From assembly GCA_937946835.1 (NCBI GenBank), contig CALFAV010000002.1, positions 1 to 61,837 of the forward strand: a stretch of DNA of 61,837 nucleotides. The letters run 5' to 3'. The notes beneath the pieces are model-generated. The model did no database searches. It worked only from the letters and a program-made list of their open reading frames with translations, and was not told the DNA's origin. This document shows, piece by piece, positions 18,340 to 26,433 of the stretch. Position 1 is the stretch's first letter, and each line of letters starts with the position of its first letter. This stretch comes from an uncultured Verrucomicrobiae bacterium (GTDB lineage Bacteria; Verrucomicrobiota; Verrucomicrobiia; Limisphaerales; J093). The position numbers and the translations under genes are program-made.

Positions 18340-18539
18340 GCAGGTCTGTCTTTGACCGCATCCCAGTCCAAAATCTTGGTGGTGCCCGTTCTTGCGCGCT
18401 CGCGTCGTTGGTCCAATAATTCCTTCAGAGGCGGGGGCAGGTCCGCCTGCTCAAAACGCTCACGTAAATCTTCCCAGATGGCCTCCATGATCTGGATTTT
18501 TTGGGTCAGGGGGAGGGTTCTGATTTCTTCGCGTGTCAT
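18336..18539 (-). CDS. Antitoxin, addiction-module (TIGR02574-like) family
   Basis: The 67-residue protein ('MTREEIRTLPLTQKIQIMEA', 'IWEDLRERFEQ', 'PLKELLDQRRERA') matches the small helical antitoxins that pair with ParE/RelE toxins ('L...EK..l.e.lw.dl', then 'h...l..R'). It ends 4 bases inside the toxin gene start, a standard antitoxin-first operon. It is intact although its toxin appears broken. The likely role is neutralising the toxin and repressing the operon. Confidence 0.8.
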   Translation of the reverse strand: MTREEIRTLPLTQKIQIMEAIWEDLRERFEQADLPPPLKELLDQRRERARTGTTKILDWDAVKDRPA

Positions 18540-18544
18540 GTTTT

Positions 18545-18574
18545 AGAGTACCAGACGATCCTTGGGGATGCCAT
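18545..18574 (-). promoter_or_regulatory. Leaderless-type promoter of the antitoxin gene
   Basis: On the minus strand ATGGCA (18574-18569), an 18-bp spacer and TACTCT (18550-18545). The -10 ends five bases before the ATG at 18539. Confidence 0.5.
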
Positions 18575-18668
18575 TCCGCCTTCGTCCCGATGTCTGCGGC
18601 GGGCGGCTGAGTTGCCTGCGAGCAAGGCATGGCACGATCACCCGCCCTCTTCGGGCTGGTGGCCCCGG

Positions 18669-19730
18669 TCACTTCAACTTCTTCGCCCGCATTCCCGGGT
18701 CCTCGCCCACGGAGAAGTACGCCACGTCCTCGTCCCCTTCCCGTTGGAACTCGACCTGGATGTCCGTGGTCTTGGCGAAGAACCGGTTGGTGGTCGTGGC
18801 AAACATCAGGAAATCCTCCCCGGCCCACTGGAAGAACAAGTTCGGCCCGCGCCGCGAGACCTCCACGTTCCAATCCCGGTTGACCTGATACCGGCCGGTG
18901 TAGCTGTCCAGCAGCTTGTCGGGCAGGTACAACTCCGGCCGACCGGGCCGACCCAGCTCGCGCACCCAGATGTTGCGGAAGCGCACCGGATTGCCGTGGT
19001 CCTGCAGGGCAATGGGCAGCTTCTCCGGATGCGCCCGGTACGGCCCGCGGGTCACCCAGCCGGTGTCGCCGATCAGTTCCACGTTGTTGTGCACCAGCAC
19101 GCCGTTGTGGAAGAGCGTAACCCGCGCCGGCGAGCGCAGGGAGCCGTCCGCGTGAAAGCGCGGCGCGGTCCAGATCACGTCGTAGCTCTGCCACTCGCCC
19201 GGGGGCCGGGAGGCATTCACCAGCGGCGGGTACTGGTTGTACACCGAGGCACAGGAACCGTCCGCGTAGGTCGGGTTGTTGTAGCTGTCGAGGATTTGGA
19301 TCTCGTAGCGGGTCAGCCCGAAAAACAACCCGCTGTTGCCCCGGCCCTGGCTGTGCCCCTCGACCTTGGCGGGCGTGGCAAATTCCAGGTGCAACTGCAC
19401 GTCGCCAAAGCAGCGCAGCGTGCGGATGTACCCGCTGCCGGGCACGCATTCCATCGCCCCGTCCCGGATGATCCATTTGGTGGGCTCGCCGTTCATGGCC
19501 ACCCACTGCGAAAGGTCGCTGCCGTCGAACAACACCACGGCATCGGACGGCGCCTTGCCCGGCCGCTCCGGCGTGCCCGGGTAGCCCGGGTCCACCACCG
19601 GCGGCTGCGGCCGGGTGCGGTCGTGGCCGATCCATAGACGCGGGTCCAGGTCGTCCGGGCGCCCGGCGGGCTGCAGCCCGGAGGCGACCAGCAGGAAAAG
19701 AAGTCCGGAGGTAAAATGTGCAGGTTTCAT
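18669..19730 (-). CDS. Exported DUF1080 (3-keto-disaccharide hydrolase-like) protein with C-terminal extension
   Basis: The 353-residue protein has a short signal peptide ('HFTSGLLFLLVASGLQPAG'). A DUF1080 concanavalin-like domain follows, with 'LFDGSDLSQWVAMNGEPTKW', 'GNSGLFFGLTRYEIQILDSY' and 'FHNGVLVHNNVELIG'. Some members of this family hydrolyse 3-keto-glycosides. After residue ~270 there is an extra ~80-residue domain ('LLDSYTGRYQVNRDWNVEVS', ending 'AYFSVGEDPGMRAKKLK') that looks like the small beta-barrel domain often attached to lactamase-like or DUF3471 proteins. The substrate is unknown. It has its own promoter at 19755-19783. Confidence 0.82.
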   Translation of the reverse strand: MKPAHFTSGLLFLLVASGLQPAGRPDDLDPRLWIGHDRTRPQPPVVDPGYPGTPERPGKAPSDAVVLFDGSDLSQWVAMNGEPTKWIIRDGAMECVPGSGYIRTLRCFGDVQLHLEFATPAKVEGHSQGRGNSGLFFGLTRYEIQILDSYNNPTYADGSCASVYNQYPPLVNASRPPGEWQSYDVIWTAPRFHADGSLRSPARVTLFHNGVLVHNNVELIGDTGWVTRGPYRAHPEKLPIALQDHGNPVRFRNIWVRELGRPGRPELYLPDKLLDSYTGRYQVNRDWNVEVSRRGPNLFFQWAGEDFLMFATTTNRFFAKTTDIQVEFQREGDEDVAYFSVGEDPGMRAKKLK

Positions 19731-19754
19731 GGTGCGTGTTGACTGTCCGCCGCT

Positions 19755-19783
19755 GGTCTAACCGCAGGTTTGGGGCTTGGCAA
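19755..19783 (-). promoter_or_regulatory. Promoter of the DUF1080 gene
   Basis: On the minus strand TTGCCA (19783-19778), a 17-bp spacer and TAGACC (19760-19755), leaving about 24 bases to the ATG at 19730. Confidence 0.45.
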
Positions 19784-20084
19784 TGCCGGGGTGAAGCCGA
19801 ATGCCCGGAAGGACGGGAAACCGGCTCAGGCCCGGTCGCGGCCGCTGGCGGCCGGAAACCGAAATTCGGAGCAGGTCCCACGCCCGATACCCAATACCCC
19901 ACCCCGCGGCCGGGCCGCGTGGGGGAAAATCGGCCCGACCCCGCCGCAGCGCGCCCCCACCCCCTGACCACCCCCGGGGAGAGCACCTCTGCGCCGAGTC
20001 CCCAGCGACCCCGGGGCGAACCCCCGGAGCCACCCCCCCAAGGCGTCCACCCGACAGGGGGGCCGGGGACCCCGCGATTTGGTG
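19784..20084. other. Strand-asymmetric C-rich intergenic region
   Basis: No gene is supported here. The plus strand from about 19950 carries many runs of C (for example 20034-20040), with few matching G runs until 20057. A hairpin CGCGGCC/GGCCGCG lies at 19905-19919. The region separates the divergent DUF1080 and PfkB promoters. Confidence 0.4.
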
Positions 20085-20113
20085 CTGACAACACAAACCC
20101 CGGTTGGTAGGCT
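20085..20113 (+). promoter_or_regulatory. Promoter of the PfkB kinase gene
   Basis: CTGACA (20085-20090), a 17-bp spacer and TAGGCT (20108-20113). It leaves a leader of about 45 nt before the ATG at 20166. Confidence 0.5.
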
Positions 20114-20165
20114 CCCTCCGTACCGGAGAGCGAGGCGCCCGCAGGCGTCGGCTTTTCCTTCTGGC

Positions 20166-21215
20166 ATGAACGCAAAAACCACCACCAACCGCAACGGACT
20201 TCTCGCCGGTGGCAACTGGATCATTGACCAGGTCAAGCTCATTGACGTCTATCCCCAGCGAGAGCAACTCGCCAACATCCGCAGCCAGCGCGAGGGCACC
20301 GGCGGCGCCCCCTACAACGTGCTCGTGGACCTGGCCATCCTCGGCGCGCCCTTCCCCCTGATGGCCGCCGGGCTGGTCGGCCGCGACGCCCTGGGCGAGC
20401 GGATTCTGGAGGACTGCAAGCGCCGCCACATTGACATCAAGCACCTCAAGACCACGCCCGACGCACCCACCTCGTACACGGACGTGATGACCGAGATCGC
20501 CGACGGCCGCCGCACCTTCTTCCACATGCGGGGCGCCAACGCCCTTTGGAAGGGGGCGGACCTGGACTTTGCGCGCATCAAGGCGCGCATCTTTCACCTG
20601 GGCTACCTGCTCCTGCTCGATGAACTGGACAAACCGGACAAAACCCACGGCACCCGGGCGGCCGCCCTGCTGGCCGCCGCCCAGGCCGCCGGCCTGCGGA
20701 CCAGCGTGGACGTGGTCAGCGAGGACAGCGACCGCTTCACCCAGATCGTCACCCCCGCCCTCAAGCACGTGGATTACTGCATCCTGAACGAAATCGAGGC
20801 CTCCAAGACCACCGGCTTCAAAATCCGCCAGCCCGACGGCACCCTGGACACGGTGTCGCTGCGGCACGCGGCCGGGGCCCTGCTGCAAATGGGGGTGCGC
20901 GAACTGGTCATCATCCACTTCCCCGAGGGCGCCTTTGCGCGGACCCGCAAGGGCAACGACCACTGGCAATCTTCCCTCAACCTGCCGCCCAAGTACATCG
21001 CCGGCACGGCCGGCGCGGGCGATGCCTTTTGCGCGGGCGTGCTCCTGGGCCTGCACGAGGGCTGGGAGCTGGGGCCGTGCCTGGAAGCCGGGGTGTGCGC
21101 CGCCGCCGCGTCGCTCTCCGACCCCACCTGCACGGCGGGCATGAAACCGCTCAAGGCCTGTCTCGAGCTCAAAAAGAAGTACAAGCTGCGCCCCTCCCTC
21201 GAGCCGGCGGACTGA
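20166..21215 (+). CDS. PfkB-family carbohydrate kinase
   Basis: The 349-residue cytosolic kinase has the ribokinase-fold features: 'GGNWIIDQVKLID' near the N-terminus, the Gly-rich 'REGTGGAPYNVLVDLAILGA' region, 'AGLVGRDALGERILEDCKRR', and the catalytic 'GTAGAGDAFCAGVLLGLHEG' with the anion hole and Asp base. It phosphorylates a sugar or nucleoside; the substrate is not deducible. ATG 20166 was chosen because it gives the usual short N-terminus; the open frame upstream is GC-driven. It stands alone between two promoter regions. Confidence 0.85.
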   Translation: MNAKTTTNRNGLLAGGNWIIDQVKLIDVYPQREQLANIRSQREGTGGAPYNVLVDLAILGAPFPLMAAGLVGRDALGERILEDCKRRHIDIKHLKTTPDAPTSYTDVMTEIADGRRTFFHMRGANALWKGADLDFARIKARIFHLGYLLLLDELDKPDKTHGTRAAALLAAAQAAGLRTSVDVVSEDSDRFTQIVTPALKHVDYCILNEIEASKTTGFKIRQPDGTLDTVSLRHAAGALLQMGVRELVIIHFPEGAFARTRKGNDHWQSSLNLPPKYIAGTAGAGDAFCAGVLLGLHEGWELGPCLEAGVCAAAASLSDPTCTAGMKPLKACLELKKKYKLRPSLEPAD

Positions 21216-21246
21216 CCTCCGGCAGGGCCGCGCTGTTGGTGGGTGC

Positions 21247-21858
21247 TTACCCGCCAGGGCATGAGCTGTGACGAGCCATGTGCCTGCGCAAACTCTTGCT
21301 CGGCCTGCCGGGTGAAGCCGCACGGGTCTTGGCCGCGAGAACCGAGACCAGCGCCCGGGCGAGCACGGCCCGCACGTAGCCGGGCAGGGCCGGCGCCTCC
21401 GACGCGCGCGGGCCCGCCACGTTGAGCCGGCGCACCCGGTGTCGCCGCAAAAACGCGCCCAGCCGCGCGGCGGCACGATTCACCTCGCCCCGCGCCGGGA
21501 GCAGCAGCAGCGGTTTGCCCAACTCCCGCGCGACTTGCCGGGTCAACCGGGTGCCGCCGCTCAGGACGCGGCCCGGCGCGAAAATCACCGTGGCATCGGT
21601 GTCCCGGACGTTCCGCCGCGTGCGTGCTTCGTACGCTTCCGAGGCGGTCTCCCGAAGCCGGTAGCGGGCCGGGATGACGCCGTCCTCGGCGCGGCGACCG
21701 CGCGGACACCAGCCGCCGTGGGGCAGGCCGTGGGCGCGCGCGAAGTCCAGGGCCGCGCGGTCCACGCCGGTTTGTCCGCCGGACCAGATTTCCAGGAAGG
21801 GCGGTCGGCTCGATGGGGCGGATTTTCCCGCCCGGGGGGCGGCATTCAATCGAACCAT
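21247..21858 (-). CDS. Putative molybdenum cofactor carrier (SLOG-like) protein
   Basis: The 203-residue product contains 'EIWSGGQTGVDRAALDFARA', 'GGWCPRGRRAEDGVIPARYR', 'RRNVRDTDATVIFAPGRVLS' and 'LLLLPARGEV', the pattern of the putative MoCo-carrier/SLOG nucleotide-binding family. The C-terminal ~45 residues are basic and unlike the family. The start ATG (21858) lies 13 bases inside the end of the cupin gene, so the two are co-transcribed and probably coupled. Binding of a nucleotide-like ligand is a family inference; no molybdenum gene is nearby. Confidence 0.7.
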   Translation of the reverse strand: MVRLNAAPRAGKSAPSSRPPFLEIWSGGQTGVDRAALDFARAHGLPHGGWCPRGRRAEDGVIPARYRLRETASEAYEARTRRNVRDTDATVIFAPGRVLSGGTRLTRQVARELGKPLLLLPARGEVNRAAARLGAFLRRHRVRRLNVAGPRASEAPALPGYVRAVLARALVSVLAAKTRAASPGRPSKSLRRHMARHSSCPGG

Positions 21859-22211
21859 TCGTCCGCGGGGTCGAAGGCCGGGATGGGGATGTTGAGCAGG
21901 CGCAGCCGGCCGAGGGCGCGGTGCCGGCAGCCGGGGCGGATGAGCACCGCCGTCAGCGGCCGCAGGGGAAACCGCCGGCCGTCCAGCTCGATTTCGCCGG
22001 TGCCCTCGAGCACGACGTAAATCTCGGTCAGGCGGCGGTGGTAGTGCGTGCGGGCCGCGGCGGTGATGTCGGTCAGGTGCACGCTGGCCGGGGCGTCGGG
22101 CAGGTCGGCAAACGCGCGTCGGGCCCGGCCGCACGGGCAGTCCACGCCGGGGAGGGCGTCCAGTTGGGCGAGGGCAAAGCGGGGGGCCGCTGGTGATGGA
22201 GTCGTGTTCAT
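21846..22211 (-). CDS. Small cupin-domain protein
   Basis: The 121-residue protein shows a single cupin barrel: 'HYHRRLTEIYVVLEGTGEIE' (motif 1 with two His and one Glu) and 'LIRPGCRHRALG' (motif 2, His). Metal binding is therefore likely. The N-terminal 'GVDCPCGRARRAF' has a Cys pair that could bind a second metal. It overlaps the MoCo-carrier gene by 13 bases and follows the radical SAM gene by 71 bases. The specific role is unknown. Confidence 0.78.
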   Translation of the reverse strand: MNTTPSPAAPRFALAQLDALPGVDCPCGRARRAFADLPDAPASVHLTDITAAARTHYHRRLTEIYVVLEGTGEIELDGRRFPLRPLTAVLIRPGCRHRALGRLRLLNIPIPAFDPADEWFD

Positions 22212-22282
22212 GCCTTCTTTTTAAGCCGACCCGCTGCGCCGGCCAAGCGCGGCGGTCCGGCCCGGAGGGGACCGCCGCGGTT

Positions 22283-23230
22283 TCACGCGCCGCGTTCATC
22301 AAACCGGCTCAGACCGGCGGCCCGGGCCTCGGCCAGCGCCTGCCCGAACTCGCCCGGTTCCAGGGGGCGGTTCAATTCGGGATATTGCTCGGGCGCCGCG
22401 CGCACCGGGCCGGCCGGGTGGTATTGCGCCATTACGTTGATCCAGGTGCGGGGGGAAAGTTCGCGGGCCAACCAGGCCGCCACGGAGCGGGTGCCGGCCA
22501 GGCCGCCGGGCAGGACCAGGTGCCGGACCAGCACCCCGCGCCGGGCCAGGCCGGAGGCGTCGCAGACCAGGTCGCCCACCTGCCGGTGCATCGCGCGCAG
22601 GGCCGCCCGCGCCACGGCCGGGTAATCCGGGGCGTGGGCGAGCCGGCGCGCCACGGCGGGGTCCCAGAACTTGAAGTCGGGCAGGTAAATGTCCACCACC
22701 CCGTCCAGCCAGCGGAGCGTTTCCGGGGCGTCGTAGCCGCTGGAGTTATAGACGATGGGCAGGCGCAGGCCCCGGTCGGCGGCCAGGGCCAGGGCTTCGA
22801 GCAACTGGGGCACGACGTGGGAGGGCGTGACCCAGTTGAGGTTGTGACACCCGGCGGCCTGCAACTCGAGCATCACCGCCGCCAGTTGCTCGGCGCTGAG
22901 GGGTCGGCCCGCCGGCACGTGGCTGATGTCGTGGTTCTGGCAGAACACGCAGCGCAGGTTGCAGCCGCCGAAGAAAATCGTGCCCGAGCCGCGCCAGCCC
23001 CGCAGACAGTCCTCCTCGCCGAAGTGGGGAAAGAAACTGGCCACGCGCGCCCGCCGGCCGATCCGGCACACCCCGGTTTGGTCGCGGAGCCGGTTCACGC
23101 CGCAGGCACGGGGGCAGACCCGGCAGGCAGCCAGGCCCTCGAGGGCGGCGGCGGCGCGCCGGGCCAGCTCCCCGGTGCGGGCCAGCGCCCGGTAGGCCGG
23201 GTAGGTTTCTTCCGCAGTGGAGCGGTTCAT
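22283..23230 (-). CDS. Radical SAM protein (PflX/activating-enzyme-like)
   Basis: The 315-residue protein carries the radical SAM cluster motif C90-x3-C94-x2-C97 in 'FFGGCNLRCVFCQNH'. A second Cys set lies near the N-terminus (C36, C39, C43, C55: 'CRVCPRACGVNR'), which could hold another Fe-S site. This layout matches the PflX/YgiQ-like 'radical SAM, pyruvate-formate lyase activating-like' group. 'YNSSGYDAPETLRWLDGVVD' and 'YLPDFKFW' also fit. The substrate is unknown. It lies divergent from an A-type Fe-S carrier gene, which may help its maturation. Confidence 0.82.
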   Translation of the reverse strand: MNRSTAEETYPAYRALARTGELARRAAAALEGLAACRVCPRACGVNRLRDQTGVCRIGRRARVASFFPHFGEEDCLRGWRGSGTIFFGGCNLRCVFCQNHDISHVPAGRPLSAEQLAAVMLELQAAGCHNLNWVTPSHVVPQLLEALALAADRGLRLPIVYNSSGYDAPETLRWLDGVVDIYLPDFKFWDPAVARRLAHAPDYPAVARAALRAMHRQVGDLVCDASGLARRGVLVRHLVLPGGLAGTRSVAAWLARELSPRTWINVMAQYHPAGPVRAAPEQYPELNRPLEPGEFGQALAEARAAGLSRFDERGA

Positions 23231-23300
23231 GGCAGGCCGGTCAGCCCCGGCCGGTCCGGCGGTTCACAATCCCCGGCCGGGCCCACCCGGGGCGGGTCGT

Positions 23301-23328
23301 TTGACAGTCCACCCCCGGGCGCTAGGCT
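23301..23328 (+). promoter_or_regulatory. Promoter of the Fe-S carrier gene
   Basis: A perfect TTGACA (23301-23306), a 16-bp spacer and TAGGCT (23323-23328). The predicted leader is about 10 nt before ATG 23345. Confidence 0.6.
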
Positions 23329-23344
23329 TGGCGAACCAATTTTC

Positions 23345-23731
23345 ATGTTGGCATCCAAACAGGCAACTCCAGCCGAGCCCGCTGCGGTGCGGCCGGCCGA
23401 CGAGCGGTTGATCAAGGTGACCCCCGGGGCCGCGGCCCGGATTCAGGCGCTGCTGGCCCGGCGCGGTCTGGCGGGGGGCGTGTTGCGGGTGGCGGTGGTG
23501 GGGGGGGGCTGCTCGGGGCTTCAGTATCAGATGGACCTGGAGGCCGGCCCGGCGCCGCGGGATTTCCTGGTGGAAAGCGCCGGGGTCCGGGTGGTGGTGG
23601 ACCCGAAAAGCGCACTGTATGTGACCGGGGCCGAGCTGGACTACGTCGAGGCCCTGCAAGGGGGCGGGTTCAAGGTGCGCAATCCCAACGCGGCCAGCAC
23701 CTGTTCCTGCGGCGAGAGTTTTTCGGCGTGA
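23345..23731 (+). CDS. A-type iron-sulfur carrier (HesB/IscA/ErpA family)
   Basis: The 128-residue protein has the three conserved Cys of A-type carriers: C56 in 'VVGGGCSGLQYQM', and C120 and C122 in 'STCSCGESF'. 'VVVDPKSALYVTGAELDYVE' is also standard. A ~20-residue N-terminal extension precedes the domain. It receives Fe-S clusters and passes them to target proteins. Whether it is ErpA or IscA cannot be decided from sequence. A likely client, the radical SAM enzyme, lies divergently next to it. Confidence 0.92.
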   Translation: MLASKQATPAEPAAVRPADERLIKVTPGAAARIQALLARRGLAGGVLRVAVVGGGCSGLQYQMDLEAGPAPRDFLVESAGVRVVVDPKSALYVTGAELDYVEALQGGGFKVRNPNAASTCSCGESFSA

Positions 23732-23811
23732 GTCGGGCAGGCGACGGGAACGCGCCGAGCGATTTTCCTCCTACCGGGCCGCCGGTGCGGGGCGCGCCGC
23801 CCCGGTGCCGC

Positions 23812-24171
23812 TCAGGGTTTGCGCACCAGCAGGTACACGCCCACCAGGACCAAAAAGCCCCCAAACAATCGGGCCAGCGTGGCGGCGGGCAGGACCTTGG
23901 CCAGCCAGGCCCCGGTAAAACTGCCCACCAAAGCCAGCGGCACCACCACCGCGGTCAGGCGCCAGTCCACGTGCCCGAAGCGGTGGTGCTGGAACACGCC
24001 GATGCAGGCGGCCGGGACAATCACGGTGAGCGACACTCCGATGGCGGTCTTGATGTCGCGCCCCAACAGGAGGACGAAGGCGGGGACCATGACAATACCG
24101 CCGCCCACACCGAACAGGCCGCTGGCCAGGCCGCCGCCCAGGCCGATCAGCGCCGCGTAAACAGGCTCCAT
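23812..24171 (-). CDS. Half-size TauE/SafE-family membrane protein
   Basis: The 119-residue protein has about four hydrophobic segments and the TauE/SafE signature 'GLGGGLASGLFGVGGGIVMV' with 'KTAIGVSLTVIVPAACIGVF'. Canonical members have two such halves (about 240-270 residues). This one has only one, so it would have to form a homodimer, or it is a truncated copy. The family exports or imports sulfur-containing organic anions. It lies 40 bases after greA on the same strand. The ATG at 24171 is chosen over a much longer upstream frame that is antisense-like low complexity. Confidence 0.75.
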   Translation of the reverse strand: MEPVYAALIGLGGGLASGLFGVGGGIVMVPAFVLLLGRDIKTAIGVSLTVIVPAACIGVFQHHRFGHVDWRLTAVVVPLALVGSFTGAWLAKVLPAATLARLFGGFLVLVGVYLLVRKP

Positions 24172-24211
24172 GCCCCGTGAATGCCCCAAACCGGGGCCCG
24201 GGGCAAGGGAA

Positions 24212-26368
24212 TCACTCGGCGGGGGAGGATTCGGGGACCCCGCGCGCGGCCGGCTCGGCCGCCCTCTGGCCCGGTGTGTCTCCCAGGGGCACTTCGGATG
24301 GGGATGAGGCCCCTTCGGAAGTTTTCTCCGCCAGAACCTCCCGGGTGGCGGGAGCGTCGGCACCCGGTTCGGCTGAAGCCGCCAGCTCGACAGGAGCGTG
24401 CGCCGGGGCGCCGGGTGTCTCGGGGCTGACCGCCGGCAAAGGCGGGGCCGAAACCGGCGAGGGGGCGGAGGGTTCGTGCGCCGAGGGCGAGGTGGGCGTG
24501 GCTTCGGCCGGTTCGCCCGCCGCGGCGGCGGATTCGGGCGGGGGCGCGGTTTTCCAATACGGTTCCACCCGGTCAATGCGGTAGCGGGCGCGGTGGCCTT
24601 CCAACTCCAATTCGGCCTCGTCGCCGGGTTTTTTGCCCATGAGCGCCTGGGCCAGGGGGCTGAGGTAACTGACGATGTGGCGTTCGGGGTCCAGGTCCCA
24701 GGCGCCCAGGATGGTCAGGACCTCGGTGTGGTCGCGGCCCAGTTCGGTGATTTGGACGCAGGTCCCCATGCCCACCGTGTCGCCTTTGACGTCGCGGAAG
24801 TCGGTGCCGCGGGCGCGGGCCAGTTGGGATTCGAGTTCGGCCTTGCGTTCCATGAGCAGGCGGTGCTGTTCCTTGGCGGCCTTGTACTCGTGGTTTTCGC
24901 GCAGGTCGCCGTAGCTGCGGGCCAGGGCGATGTCCTTCGAGTTGGCGGGGATTTTCTTTTCGACCAGCTCGTGGTATTCGCGCCGGCGCCGTTCGAGGCT
25001 TTCCCAGGAGACCAGCAGCGGCTGCTCGTGACGGGTTTGCTCGCCGGAGATCAGGGACTGAATGGCGGGGAAGCGCTTGACGATGCGGCCCAGCAGGGAG
25101 CGCTTGTCCATGTCATCGAAGCTGGGCGAGAGCTGCAGCGCGCGGGTGAGGTCCTTGATGACCTCGATGTCGGCGGCTTCGATCAGTTCCACCAGCAGGT
25201 CCTGGTCGTCGAGCACGTAGTCCTGCAGGCGCCGGGTCTTTTTTTCCTGGAACTGGTCGCGTTCGATGGCGCTGAGCATGGCGCGGAAGACCTCCGGGCC
25301 GAGGATGTCGGCGAACTGGTCGGAGTGGCGCTCCTTGGCCAGCCACAGCAGCAATTCGCTGCCGGCGTCGTGCTGGCTGATGAGGCGGGCCAGGTGGGCC
25401 TTGAGCGCCTCCAGATGCCCGGCCTCGATGAGGGCGCGGGCGCATTCCCCGCAGAGGCGGGCGTTGACGGTGTTGAGGGTGTCCAGCAGCGCCCGGTGCC
25501 AGTCCGCCGGGCGGGTCTCCCGGAACGACTGCAGCGCGCGCCGCTGCCGGGGGGCGCTGACCTGTTCCAGAACGCGGCCGGGATTGTCCACCTGCTCCCA
25601 GACCTGGGCCGCGGTGACCTCCCCGGCCGCGGGTTCCAAGCCGACGGCCGCCCGCAGGTCTTCGCGGGTGAAGATGGCCTCCAGGGCCAGGGCGGGTTGG
25701 GTGCGCTGGTGGGAGGTGATTTCGGCGTTGAGCAATTCGAGGGCCTCGGTCACCACGGCCCGGGCGTCGGGCAGTTCCCCCAGGTATTTGAGCAACTCGC
25801 CGGCGGCCACCAGCCGGGCCTTCAGGCCGCGGGCGGCGCGGAAATCCTGCATCAGGCGCTCGCGCAGGGAGATTTCCTCGGCCTGGTACACGATCGGCTC
25901 GGTTTTTTTGAGCGGCACGAGGAAGTGCCCGTCTTTTTTCATCTCCTGGCGGGCCACCTCCCACCACTTGTGCCAGTCCGCCGAGATCACGTCTGGCACC
26001 AAGGCCTGTTGAATCTGGTCCACCGTGGCCCGGCCGCCGAAGCTTTGGAGGACCAGTTTGATGACCTCGAGATGTTTGAGGGCGGCCAGCGTGCGCAGGC
26101 CGGCCAGGTCTTCGGCCTTGCGGGCCAGGATGTGGTCGCGGGGGATGGGTTTGAGCTGCTCGGCGGCGAAGCCCAGGTCCATCGAGTGGCCCGGCTTGTT
26201 GAGGAAATCAATGATCATCCGGCCAAAGACCGGGTCCACCTGCCGAATGCGTCCAAAGCCCCAACTGCGGTGCTGGCAAAAGCCGTGTTCGATCAACGCC
26301 AGCAGGGGGGCCACATGCCGGCGTTCAATCTTGCCGGCGGAGACCAGGCTCTCGAGTGCTTCCTTCAT
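24212..26368 (-). CDS. greA: Large PVC-type transcription elongation factor GreA
   Basis: The 718-residue protein ends its folded part with a GreA module: coiled coil 'SYGDLRENHEYKAAKEQHRL' (about residues 488-525) and the C-terminal FKBP-like part 'ILGAWDLDPERHIVSYLSPL' with 'LMGKKPGDEAEL'. About 480 residues of helical sequence precede it, starting 'ERRHVAPLLALIEHGFCQHR'. Chlamydial GreA is similarly oversized (~715 residues). The last ~110 residues are an Ala/Pro/Glu/Ser-rich disordered tail. GreA stimulates RNA cleavage by backtracked RNA polymerase. The acidic tip residues needed for this lie in 'GDLRENHEYK'. It is divergent from rsmB. Confidence 0.9.
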   Translation of the reverse strand: MKEALESLVSAGKIERRHVAPLLALIEHGFCQHRSWGFGRIRQVDPVFGRMIIDFLNKPGHSMDLGFAAEQLKPIPRDHILARKAEDLAGLRTLAALKHLEVIKLVLQSFGGRATVDQIQQALVPDVISADWHKWWEVARQEMKKDGHFLVPLKKTEPIVYQAEEISLRERLMQDFRAARGLKARLVAAGELLKYLGELPDARAVVTEALELLNAEITSHQRTQPALALEAIFTREDLRAAVGLEPAAGEVTAAQVWEQVDNPGRVLEQVSAPRQRRALQSFRETRPADWHRALLDTLNTVNARLCGECARALIEAGHLEALKAHLARLISQHDAGSELLLWLAKERHSDQFADILGPEVFRAMLSAIERDQFQEKKTRRLQDYVLDDQDLLVELIEAADIEVIKDLTRALQLSPSFDDMDKRSLLGRIVKRFPAIQSLISGEQTRHEQPLLVSWESLERRRREYHELVEKKIPANSKDIALARSYGDLRENHEYKAAKEQHRLLMERKAELESQLARARGTDFRDVKGDTVGMGTCVQITELGRDHTEVLTILGAWDLDPERHIVSYLSPLAQALMGKKPGDEAELELEGHRARYRIDRVEPYWKTAPPPESAAAAGEPAEATPTSPSAHEPSAPSPVSAPPLPAVSPETPGAPAHAPVELAASAEPGADAPATREVLAEKTSEGASSPSEVPLGDTPGQRAAEPAARGVPESSPAE

Positions 26369-26403
26369 GTCGGTTACGGCTCGCTTCCAACAACGTGACG
26401 GGC

Positions 26404-26433
26404 ATTATTGCCAGGTGCGGCCACGCAGACCAA
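26404..26433 (-). promoter_or_regulatory. greA promoter
   Basis: On the minus strand TTGGTC (26433-26428), an 18-bp spacer and AATAAT (26409-26404), about 35 bases before the greA ATG. The -10 reads ATTATT on the plus strand, five bases before the rsmB GTG, so it may serve both directions. Confidence 0.5.
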
